From the NCBI GenBank assembly GCA_014762485.1, contig JABURU010000188.1:1-11907 (forward strand): a DNA stretch of 11,907 nucleotides, written 5' to 3'. Source of the DNA: Gammaproteobacteria bacterium (GTDB lineage Bacteria > Pseudomonadota > Gammaproteobacteria > Thiohalospirales > Thiohalospiraceae). The translations under genes and the position numbers were made by a program. Under the pieces are notes generated by a model. The model was not told the DNA's origin. It saw only the letters and a program-made list of their open reading frames with translations, and searched no databases. Shown in pieces: positions 6,602-11,907 of this stretch (the first letter of the stretch is position 1; each line of letters begins with the position of its first letter).

Positions 6602-6874
6602 TTACCAACTATGTAGTATCCACTGCACCAAATCCAGGGAGCCATTGCCATCACTATCGACGAGAAAGTAGGGGCGGCCTTTTTTCGGGATAATCATGAC
6701 CTTGTATACCTGGCCTCCGGGGGTGCGATATTCGTGCATCGTCGTGTCTTCGCCAGCGCGAATGGTGATGGTGCCCTGTGGGATATTGCCCTCTTTTACC
6801 TCGGGGCGTTCATTTTCTGCATAAACCGACGGGCTTATGAGCAGTATGCCTAGTAGTAATGTAATGAGCTTCAT
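6602..6874 (-). CDS. DUF2782 family small exported protein
   Basis: A 90-residue protein with a clear signal peptide: MKLITLLLGILLISPSVYA, predicted cleavage after A19. This leaves a mature domain of about 71 residues in the periplasm. The mature part reads as a small beta-rich domain (EYRTPGGQVYKVMIIPKKGRPYFLVDSDGNGSLD) ending in QWILHSW, which is the DUF2782 pattern, a family of unknown function found next to polA and thrB in many Gammaproteobacteria. There is no lipobox Cys and no catalytic motif. The DSDGNGSLD stretch resembles an EF-hand-like calcium loop, but alone this is not evidence of calcium binding. It starts 17 bases after the LOG gene stop with an AAGGA ribosome binding site 8 bases before ATG, so it is the middle gene of the operon. 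Confidence 0.85.
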   Translation of the reverse strand: MKLITLLLGILLISPSVYAENERPEVKEGNIPQGTITIRAGEDTTMHEYRTPGGQVYKVMIIPKKGRPYFLVDSDGNGSLDLVQWILHSW

Positions 6875-6891
6875 AATTATGTCCTTGTCGG

Positions 6892-7611
6892 TTATAAATC
6901 CAGCAGAATCTCTGCCTCTTCGGCAGAGGGTTCAAACCCTCTGGACTCATAGTGATTAAATATAGCGTTAACCACTTCCATTGGCTCATCAATGATCTGT
7001 ATCAGATCCATGTCTTCCGGGTTGATCACGCCCTCTTCCACCAGTGTCTGCTGAAACCATGCCAGCAGGCCATGCCAGAATGGCGAGTGCACCAGGATGA
7101 TAGGGATACGGCGGGTTTTCTTCGTCTGCACCAGGGTGAGGATCTCGGCCAGCTCGTCCAGCGTGCCGAAGCCGCCGGGCATCACCACGTAAGCGGCGGC
7201 GTATTTCACGAACATCACCTTGCGGGAAAAAAAGTGCCGGAATGAGAGCGAAATGTCCTGATAGGCATTACCTACCTGTTCATGGGGGAGCTGGATATTT
7301 AGCCCCACACTGGGAGACTTGCCTTCGTATGCGCCTTTATTGGCGGCTTCCATAATCCCGGGGCCGCCGCCACTGACTACCGAGAAGCCGGCATCGGATA
7401 AGGCGCGGGCGATCTGCTCCGTGAGCTGGTAATAAGGGTGATCTGGCTGGGTGCGGGCCGAACCAAAGATGCTTACCGATGGCTTGATCTGTGCCAGTCG
7501 CTCAAAGCCTTCGACAAACTCCGCCATGATCTGGAAGATCTTCCAGGACTCGCGAGTCAGGCTGGTATCGTTGATAGGGTGCATGCCCGGGTGGTCGGTT
7601 TTTTTATCCAT
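6892..7611 (-). CDS. LOG family nucleoside 5'-monophosphate phosphoribohydrolase-like protein
   Basis: A 239-residue Rossmann-fold protein of the TIGR00730/LOG type. Diagnostic motifs are SIFGSAR (47-53), GGGPGIMEAAN (81-91), the SRK triad (129-131) and PGGFGTLDE (145-153), the signature that binds the phosphate of the nucleotide and supplies the catalytic Glu. Family members hydrolyse nucleoside monophosphates to a free base and ribose 5-phosphate; some release cytokinins, others probably act in nucleotide salvage. It is much shorter than E. coli PpnN (about 450 residues) and lacks that protein's flanking domains. An N-terminal extension of about 40 residues precedes the Rossmann core. It is the first gene of the minus-strand unit with the DUF2782 gene and thrB and is divergent from polA across 98 bases. 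I saw no clear Shine-Dalgarno before the ATG. The true substrate in this organism is unknown. Confidence 0.88.
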   Translation of the reverse strand: MDKKTDHPGMHPINDTSLTRESWKIFQIMAEFVEGFERLAQIKPSVSIFGSARTQPDHPYYQLTEQIARALSDAGFSVVSGGGPGIMEAANKGAYEGKSPSVGLNIQLPHEQVGNAYQDISLSFRHFFSRKVMFVKYAAAYVVMPGGFGTLDELAEILTLVQTKKTRRIPIILVHSPFWHGLLAWFQQTLVEEGVINPEDMDLIQIIDEPMEVVNAIFNHYESRGFEPSAEEAEILLDL

Positions 7612-7647
7612 ACTGCATAACCGTTAGTGAGGAGTGAGTATCAATAT

Positions 7648-7677
7648 TTAGCATAAAGGCGGTGACTGCGACATAAT
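7648..7677 (+). promoter_or_regulatory. Possible sigma-70 promoter of polA
   Basis: TTAGCA (7648-7653, four of six) and CATAAT (7672-7677, five of six) are 18 bases apart, placing transcription start about 25 bases before the polA ATG. It is the best pair I found in the 98-base divergent gap, but only a moderate match. Confidence 0.35.
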
Positions 7678-7709
7678 TAAGGCCAATTACCACACCTACA
7701 AGAATACTC

Positions 7710-10445
7710 ATGAGCAAACAGAATAGCCCTTTCGTCCTGGTGGACGGTTCCTCTTATATCTTTCGTGCTTTCCACGCGATGCCGGAGTCGATGACCAACT
7801 CCAAACGTCAGCCCACCGGGGCGATATACGGCGTGATTAATATGTTGAAAAAGTTGTTGGCCGACTACCAGCCGGAGCAGATCGCGGTGGTATTTGATGC
7901 CAAGGGGAAGACCTTTCGCAATGACATGTATCCCGAGTACAAGGCCAACCGTCCGCCGATGCCCGAGGAGCTACGTTCGCAAATCGAGCCGATTCATAAC
8001 ATCGTGAAGGCACTGGGTTTGCCAATGCTGGTGGTGGAAGGGGTAGAGGCTGATGATGTCATTGGTACCCTGGCGGTACAGGCCACCGGGCTGGGTATTG
8101 ATACGGTGATCTCCACCGGTGACAAGGATATGGCGCAACTGGTGAACCAGCATGTCAGCCTGGTAAACACGATGACGGATACCCACTCCGATGTGGAGGG
8201 GGTGAAAGAAAAGTTTGGTGTGCCGCCCGAACTGATTACTGACTATCTGGCTCTTATCGGTGACAAGGTGGATAACGTGCCCGGCGTCAATAAATGTGGG
8301 CCGAAGACGGCAGTAAAGTGGCTGGATCAATTTGGCTCCATAGAGGGGGTGATGGAGCATGCCGACGAGATCAAGGGCAAGGTAGGGGAATATCTGCGTG
8401 AGGCGCTGGATTATTTGCCGCTGTCACATGAACTGGTAAAGATTAAATGTGATGTCCCTCTGGAGCAGGGGCCGCAAGAGCTATTGCGTAGCGGGCCCGA
8501 TAACGAGGCCTTAAAGGCGCTGTACTCGGAGTATGAGTTCAAAAGCTGGCTCGCGGCATTATTGAAAACGGGTGAGAGCGTCTCTACTAGCGCGGCCAGT
8601 GTCTCTCACTCCGAGACTGCGGCCAGCCCGGAGCGGGTGGCAGACTACCAGGTTATCCTGACACAACCGGAGTTTGAGGCCTGGCTGGACAGGCTCAATC
8701 AGGCGGAGTTATTTGCCTTTGATACCGAGACCACCTCGCTGGATTATATGCAGGCCGAGATCGTCGGTGTGTCGTTTGCGATCCAGAGCGGTGAAGCCGC
8801 CTATGTGCCGGTGGCGCATGATTACCCCGGTGCGCCGGAACAGCTGAACCGTGACGATGTGCTGCATGCCCTGAAGCCGCTACTGGAAGATCCGAACCAA
8901 GCCAAGCTGGGTCAACACCTCAAATACGATATGAATGTGCTGTCCAATTACGGCATCCACATGCAGGGAATTGCCCACGATACGATGCTCGAGTCATACG
9001 TACTGGACTCCACCGCCACCCGGCATGATATGGATTCATTGTCGTTAAAATACCTCGGTCACAAGACCATTAAATATGAAGAGGTCGCGGGTAAGGGCGC
9101 CAAGCAGTTGACCTTTAACCAGGTCGATCTGGAGCAGGCCGGTCCGTACGCCGCCGAAGATGCGGACATCACCCTGCGACTGCACCAAGCCCTGTGGCCC
9201 AGGTTGCAGCACGAGGCCTCTTTGCAATCAGTATATGAGGCGATCGAAATGCCACTGGTGGCGGTGTTATCGCATATCGAGCGCAACGGTGTACTGGTCG
9301 ACGCTCATCAGTTGAAGATACAGAGTGGTGAGCTGGCCAGGCGGATGATGGAGCTGGAACAACAGGCCCATGAACTGGCCGGTGAAGCCTTTAACCTGGG
9401 TTCACCCAAGCAGTTACAGGCGATTCTATTTGAGAAACTAGAGTTGCCGGTGATTGCCAAGACCCCCAAGGGCCAGCCTTCCACGGCGGAGAACGTGCTG
9501 GTGGAGTTGGCCGAACAGGGTTATGAATTGCCGCAAACCATTATCGAGTATCGTAGCGTATCGAAACTGAAATCCACCTACACCGATAAGCTACCGGAAC
9601 TGATCCAGTCCACCGGCCGTATTCATACCTCCTATCATCAGGCGGTGGCCGCTACGGGACGTCTATCTTCATCGGATCCCAACCTGCAAAACATCCCGGT
9701 GCGCAGTGAAGAGGGACGCCGCATACGTAAGGCCTTTATTGCACCCAAGGGCTACAAGATCGTCTCGGCCGATTATTCGCAAATCGAGCTGCGCATTATG
9801 GCCCACCTGTCGGATGATCCCGGCCTGTTGCAGGCCTTTAATGAAGGCGCAGATGTGCACAAGGCCACCGCCGCGGAGGTGTTTGGCGTGGCGCTGGATG
9901 AGGTTACGTCGGATCAACGTCGTTCCGCCAAGGCGATTAATTTTGGTTTGATCTATGGCATGTCCGCCTTTGGCCTGGCCAAGCAACTGGGTATTGCCCG
10001 TAGTGATGCGCAGGAATACGTGAACCTCTATTTTGAACGCTACCCTGGGGTGAAGACCTATATGGACAGTACTCGTGAGCTGGCCAGGCAGCAGGGCTAT
10101 GTGGAGACGGTGTTTGGTCGTCGTCTCTATCTGCCGGAGATCAATGCCTCTAATGCCCAGCGTCGTCAGTATGCCGAGCGCACTGCGATCAATGCACCGA
10201 TGCAGGGCACCGCGGCGGACATCATCAAACGCGCGATGCTGGCGGTGGATGCGTGGTTACAACAGGGCAAGATGGATGCCCGTATGATCATGCAGGTGCA
10301 TGATGAGCTAGTATTCGAGGTGGCCGAGGCCGAGGTGGAAAACTTTGCTGAAGAAGTTAGCAGGTTAATGGCGCAGGCGGCAGAATTGAAGGTGCCGTTG
10401 GTGGTGGAGCCTGGTAGTGGGGAAAACTGGGAGGAGGCTCACTGA
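7710..10445 (+). CDS. polA: DNA polymerase I
   Basis: A 911-residue protein close in length to E. coli Pol I (928). It fills gaps and removes RNA primers at Okazaki fragments and in excision repair. All three domains look active. The 5' nuclease (1 to about 290) has VDGSSY with D12, D63, EGVEADD (110-116), STGDKD (D138, D140) and GDKVDNVPG. The 3'-5' proofreading exonuclease (about 312-505) has D338 and E340 in DTETT, D407, Y480 and D484. The polymerase (about 510-911) has motif A D688 in SADYSQIELR, motif B R737, K741, F745 and Y749 in RRSAKAINFGLIYG, and motif C D865-E866 in QVHDELVF. The linker at about 287-308 is Ser/Ala/Glu-rich. F745 corresponds to E. coli F762. The start ATG has only a weak Shine-Dalgarno, consistent with low expression. 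It is divergent from the LOG gene and followed by the putative sRNA gene. Confidence 0.98.
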   Translation: MSKQNSPFVLVDGSSYIFRAFHAMPESMTNSKRQPTGAIYGVINMLKKLLADYQPEQIAVVFDAKGKTFRNDMYPEYKANRPPMPEELRSQIEPIHNIVKALGLPMLVVEGVEADDVIGTLAVQATGLGIDTVISTGDKDMAQLVNQHVSLVNTMTDTHSDVEGVKEKFGVPPELITDYLALIGDKVDNVPGVNKCGPKTAVKWLDQFGSIEGVMEHADEIKGKVGEYLREALDYLPLSHELVKIKCDVPLEQGPQELLRSGPDNEALKALYSEYEFKSWLAALLKTGESVSTSAASVSHSETAASPERVADYQVILTQPEFEAWLDRLNQAELFAFDTETTSLDYMQAEIVGVSFAIQSGEAAYVPVAHDYPGAPEQLNRDDVLHALKPLLEDPNQAKLGQHLKYDMNVLSNYGIHMQGIAHDTMLESYVLDSTATRHDMDSLSLKYLGHKTIKYEEVAGKGAKQLTFNQVDLEQAGPYAAEDADITLRLHQALWPRLQHEASLQSVYEAIEMPLVAVLSHIERNGVLVDAHQLKIQSGELARRMMELEQQAHELAGEAFNLGSPKQLQAILFEKLELPVIAKTPKGQPSTAENVLVELAEQGYELPQTIIEYRSVSKLKSTYTDKLPELIQSTGRIHTSYHQAVAATGRLSSSDPNLQNIPVRSEEGRRIRKAFIAPKGYKIVSADYSQIELRIMAHLSDDPGLLQAFNEGADVHKATAAEVFGVALDEVTSDQRRSAKAINFGLIYGMSAFGLAKQLGIARSDAQEYVNLYFERYPGVKTYMDSTRELARQQGYVETVFGRRLYLPEINASNAQRRQYAERTAINAPMQGTAADIIKRAMLAVDAWLQQGKMDARMIMQVHDELVFEVAEAEVENFAEEVSRLMAQAAELKVPLVVEPGSGENWEEAH

Positions 10446-10463
10446 ATAAAATGAAACATTGTG

Positions 10464-10491
10464 GGAACCTAGTACTTTCTTGGTTGTCACA
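10464..10491 (+). promoter_or_regulatory. Sigma-E/AlgU-like promoter for the putative sRNA
   Basis: GGAACCT (10464-10470, six of seven to the extracytoplasmic stress sigma-E -35 GGAACTT) is followed after 15 bases by GTCACA (10486-10491, four of six to GTCTAA). This would start transcription near 10497. No sigma-70 pair of comparable quality is visible. The AlgU dependence of P. aeruginosa ErsA at the same locus is background knowledge that makes the match more interesting. Confidence 0.45.
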
Positions 10492-10496
10492 GAGAA

Positions 10497-10595
10497 TAGA
10501 CGCAGTAGCGTAATGTTCTCCTCCTTATAGACCGGCTAGTCCGGTGACTCCAGCCCTGGCCATCCCCCTCCTCCATTCGGCCAGGGCGTTTTTTT
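10497..10595 (+). ncRNA. Putative small RNA at the Spot 42/ErsA locus (polA-engB gap)
   Basis: About 99 nt with the build of a trans-acting, probably Hfq-dependent sRNA. A 5' stem-loop ACGC-AGTA-GCGT (10500-10511) is followed by a single-stranded CU-rich tract (CTCCTCC, 10518-10524), a stem-loop ACCGG-CTAGT-CCGGT (10531-10545), and a 9-bp terminator hairpin with T7. The 17-nt terminator loop holds a second pyrimidine tract (CCCCCTCCTCC, 10564-10574). The locus between polA and engB encodes Spot 42 (spf) in E. coli and ErsA in P. aeruginosa. From memory, Spot 42 also carries ATGTTCT about 19 nt from its 5' end followed by AGACC, and both occur here (10513-10519 and 10529-10533). The 5' end is estimated from the promoter. 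Alternatively the hairpin is only a polA terminator, but it lies more than 100 bases past the stop. Confidence 0.72.
10553..10595 (+). terminator. Intrinsic terminator of the putative sRNA (and polA read-through)
   Basis: A perfect 9-bp stem GCCCTGGCC/GGCCAGGGC (10553-10561 and 10579-10587) with a 17-base pyrimidine-rich loop, followed by G and seven T (10589-10595). The T-run is only on the plus strand, so it terminates rightward transcription and not engB. Confidence 0.9.
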
Positions 10596-10608
10596 GCCCT
10601 GACGAACC

Positions 10609-10670
10609 GCTAGGTGAGTAGGGTACTCATAATGGAACTCCGCCAGGAGGTCCTATGAGTGTGGCCTAGC
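10609..10670. repeat. Nested inverted repeat downstream of the sRNA
   Basis: An outer stem GCTAGG/CCTAGC (10609-10614 and 10665-10670) encloses a long hairpin with arms ACTCATA..GGA.CTCC and GGAG.TCCTATGAGT (10625-10641 and 10646-10660), about 14 bp with one bulge and one mismatch, and a GCCA loop. An alternative small hairpin GAGTA-GGG-TACTC (10616-10628) competes with it. There is no T-run on either strand, so it is not a standard terminator. Function unknown; it could be part of the engB 3' UTR or a remnant of a repeat element. Confidence 0.6.
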
Positions 10671-10704
10671 AGCTTCCACCATACAGTTATAGATGCCCTG
10701 AGCC

Positions 10705-10761
10705 CTCCGAATCTTCGAAACAGTGGTTTAGATCACTCTGAACCTCTATGAGTGTTCGGAG
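10705..10761. repeat. Second inverted repeat with a shared CTATGAGTGT direct repeat
   Basis: CTCCGAA (10705-10711) and TTCGGAG (10755-10761) are perfect inverted arms 43 bases apart. The decamer CTATGAGTGT occurs at 10746-10755 and also at 10653-10662 in the neighbouring hairpin. Together with the preceding element this fills the engB-side half of the 335-base gap, in which I see no coding sequence. Confidence 0.5.
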
Positions 10762-10780
10762 ATGTTATTTTAAAGAGCGT

Positions 10781-11389
10781 TCACTCAATTTCCATCCACT
10801 GATTTAATACCGCGTGCGCCTCCTCCAGCCCCATGGCTTTGGTGGCTGAGAACAGTTGCGCCGTGGCGTCATATCCCGCATCCCGTAGTTGTTTTTGTAC
10901 CTGTAGTAATACGGTTTTGGCGGCACCAAATTTCATCTTATCGGCCTTGGTGAGTAACAGGTGGACCGGCATCTCCACCATGTCACACCAGTTGATCATC
11001 TGCATATCAAACTCGGTCAGCGGCTTGCGAATATCCATCACGATGATCAGGCCACGCAGGCAGTCGCGGTGCTGTAAGTAGGCCTCGAGGTTTTTCACCC
11101 AGGCATCCTTCATCTTTTTTGGCACCTTGGCAAAACCGTAGCCGGGCAGATCCACCAGGCGGCGGTGCTCATCGACTTCAAACAGGTTAATAAGCTGGGT
11201 TCGTCCCGGTGTTTTGCTGGTGCGTGCCAGTGCCTTTTGGTCTACCAGGCAGTTTATCGCGCTGGATTTGCCGGCATTGGAGCGGCCGGCAAAGGCCACC
11301 TCGATGCCCGAGTCCGCTGGTAACTGGGAGATCTTCTGTGCACTGGTCAGATAGTGTGTCTGACGGTAGGGATTGGGTTCCACGCTCAT
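10781..11389 (-). CDS. engB: Ribosome biogenesis GTPase EngB/YihA
   Basis: A 202-residue single-domain TrmE-Era-EngA-EngB-type GTPase needed for assembly of the 50S ribosomal subunit and, in other bacteria, for normal cell division. All nucleotide-binding motifs are intact: G1 GRSNAGKSS (35-43), G2 TPGRT (60-64), G3 DLPGYG (80-85), G4 TKAD (147-150) and G5 SATK (181-184). The N-terminus (NPYRQTHYLTSAQKISQLP) and length are typical of the family. It is transcribed toward polA from its own region, which is shared divergently with the cytochrome c gene. I see no good Shine-Dalgarno before the ATG at 11389. No T-run terminator for this strand is visible in the 335 bases beyond its stop, so the transcript may extend into the inverted repeats or oppose the sRNA. 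Confidence 0.97.
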   Translation of the reverse strand: MSVEPNPYRQTHYLTSAQKISQLPADSGIEVAFAGRSNAGKSSAINCLVDQKALARTSKTPGRTQLINLFEVDEHRRLVDLPGYGFAKVPKKMKDAWVKNLEAYLQHRDCLRGLIIVMDIRKPLTEFDMQMINWCDMVEMPVHLLLTKADKMKFGAAKTVLLQVQKQLRDAGYDATAQLFSATKAMGLEEAHAVLNQWMEIE

Positions 11390-11456
11390 CTGATAGTTAG
11401 CTCACTGCCGTAGGTGAAAAAGTGTTGCAAAATCAATGGTGCTCTTCCTGCTCTGG

Positions 11457-11485
11457 TTGACCTCGATAAGGTGCTGTTATAGAGT
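11457..11485 (+). promoter_or_regulatory. Sigma-70-like promoter of the cytochrome c gene
   Basis: TTGACC (11457-11462, five of six) and TAGAGT (11480-11485, four of six) with an ideal 17-base spacer. Transcription would start near 11492, giving a 5' leader of about 95 nt before the ATG at 11587. Confidence 0.5.
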
Positions 11486-11586
11486 CTGGCCGATTTTTTA
11501 TCGCCCAAAAGGTGCCGTAATCGAGCCCAATATTGTATCATGTGGCAAAAAATTGATTACAGACTTTCCTTAGGGAGGAGAAAACA

Positions 11587-11907
11587 ATGAAAAAGATGTT
11601 AATTGCATTAGTTGTATCAATGGGATTTATTGGGTCTGCGATGGCAGACGGTAAGGCTGTTTACCAGCAGGCATGCTTCGCCTGTCATGGTACTGGCGCA
11701 GCAGGTGCTCCCAAGTTCGGTGATAAGGCCGCTTGGAAGGCGCGCATCGCTCAAGGCATGGCGAAGCTGAATCAGCACGCCATCACGGGTTTCCAGGGCA
11801 AGACTGGCTACATGCCAGCCAAAGGTGGCCGTATGGATCTGAGTGATGATGCCGTTAAGAGTGCTGTGACCTACATGGTCACAGCACTCTTAACGGCAGC
11901 ATCACTC
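11587..11907 (+). CDS. Periplasmic cytochrome c5-like protein (3' end missing or corrupted)
   Basis: The open frame runs off the window after 107 codons. A signal peptide (MKKMLIALVVSMGFIGSAMA, cleavage after A20) exports the protein to the periplasm. C30-F-A-C33-H34 is the covalent haem c site, and M76 in YMPAKGG is the likely axial Met, so this is a single-haem class I cytochrome of the c5 type, a small electron carrier. A strong ribosome binding site (AGGGAGGAG, 11572-11580) lies six bases before ATG. From about base 11877 the sequence is the reverse complement of bases 11841-11871, so the last residues (TALLTAASL) are probably not native; c5 proteins normally end a few residues after the YMV helix. 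A cytochrome next to engB also occurs in pseudomonads. Confidence 0.85.
   Translation, partial: MKKMLIALVVSMGFIGSAMADGKAVYQQACFACHGTGAAGAPKFGDKAAWKARIAQGMAKLNQHAITGFQGKTGYMPAKGGRMDLSDDAVKSAVTYMVTALLTAASL
11841..11907. repeat. Near-perfect 31-bp fold-back at the window end
   Basis: Bases 11841-11871 and 11877-11907 are reverse complements at 30 of 31 positions, separated only by TACAT. The single mismatch is A11849 against G11899. It lies inside the cytochrome reading frame and runs to the last base, which points to a fold-back chimera or contig-end artefact more than a terminator. Confidence 0.9.

Noticed and set aside
10645..10669. AGGAGG followed by ATG AGT GTG GCC TAG, a possible four-codon leader ORF
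   Set aside because: Too short to judge, the Shine-Dalgarno is buried in a hairpin, and no downstream plus-strand gene exists for it to control.
10609..10761. Integron attC site
   Set aside because: No GTTRRRY/RYYYAAC core pair, no integrase and no gene cassette next to it.
11841..11907. Intrinsic terminator of the cytochrome gene
   Set aside because: The palindrome lies inside the reading frame, is far longer than a terminator stem and has no T-run before the window ends.

Overview
The window looks like chromosomal DNA of a gammaproteobacterium with roughly even base composition. The order cytochrome c / engB / (sRNA locus) / polA / DUF2782 gene / thrB is, from general knowledge, close to the pseudomonad arrangement, and the homoserine kinase is the APH-fold type found there. 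The sequence does not let me name a genus. Chromatiales- or Thiotrichales-like lineages would fit as well as pseudomonads.

Left part (1-5158): the 3' end of a TRAP transporter solute-binding gene (dctP-like, +) converges on a three-PAS sensor histidine kinase (-) over a shared bidirectional terminator. The kinase is divergent from a tandem-receiver response regulator (+). That regulator converges over a second bidirectional terminator on the TRAP membrane genes dctM and dctQ (-), which form a tight two-gene operon. All three TRAP components therefore flank a two-component pair. The first PAS domain of the kinase has FixL-type haem-pocket residues, and the first receiver of the regulator has lost its phosphoacceptor Asp. 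An 8-bp motif, ATTGTGAC, occurs in both the kinase/regulator promoter gap and the region upstream of dctQ.

Middle part (5159-7709): a 456-base gene-free region holds an AT-rich core, three DnaA-box matches (two perfect and inverted), two CRP-like palindromes and the thrB terminator. It is followed by a minus-strand operon, LOG-family nucleotide hydrolase -> DUF2782 secreted protein -> homoserine kinase thrB, which is divergent from polA.

Right part (7710-11907): a full-length, apparently fully active DNA polymerase I (polA, +) and engB (-) enclose a 335-base gap at the position of Spot 42 in enterics and ErsA in Pseudomonas. The gap shows a convincing small RNA of about 99 nt. It has a sigma-E/AlgU-like promoter, three stem-loops, two CU-rich anti-Shine-Dalgarno tracts and a strong terminator. 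One tract could pair over 12 bp with the ribosome binding site of the cytochrome c5-like gene (11587-end). The other side of the gap contains further unexplained inverted repeats. The last 67 bases form a near-perfect fold-back inside the cytochrome gene and probably reflect an assembly or amplification artefact at a contig end.

The most interesting items are the Spot 42/ErsA-position sRNA and its predicted cytochrome target, the putative haem-PAS kinase with a pseudo-receiver partner inside a TRAP locus, and the DnaA-box region.
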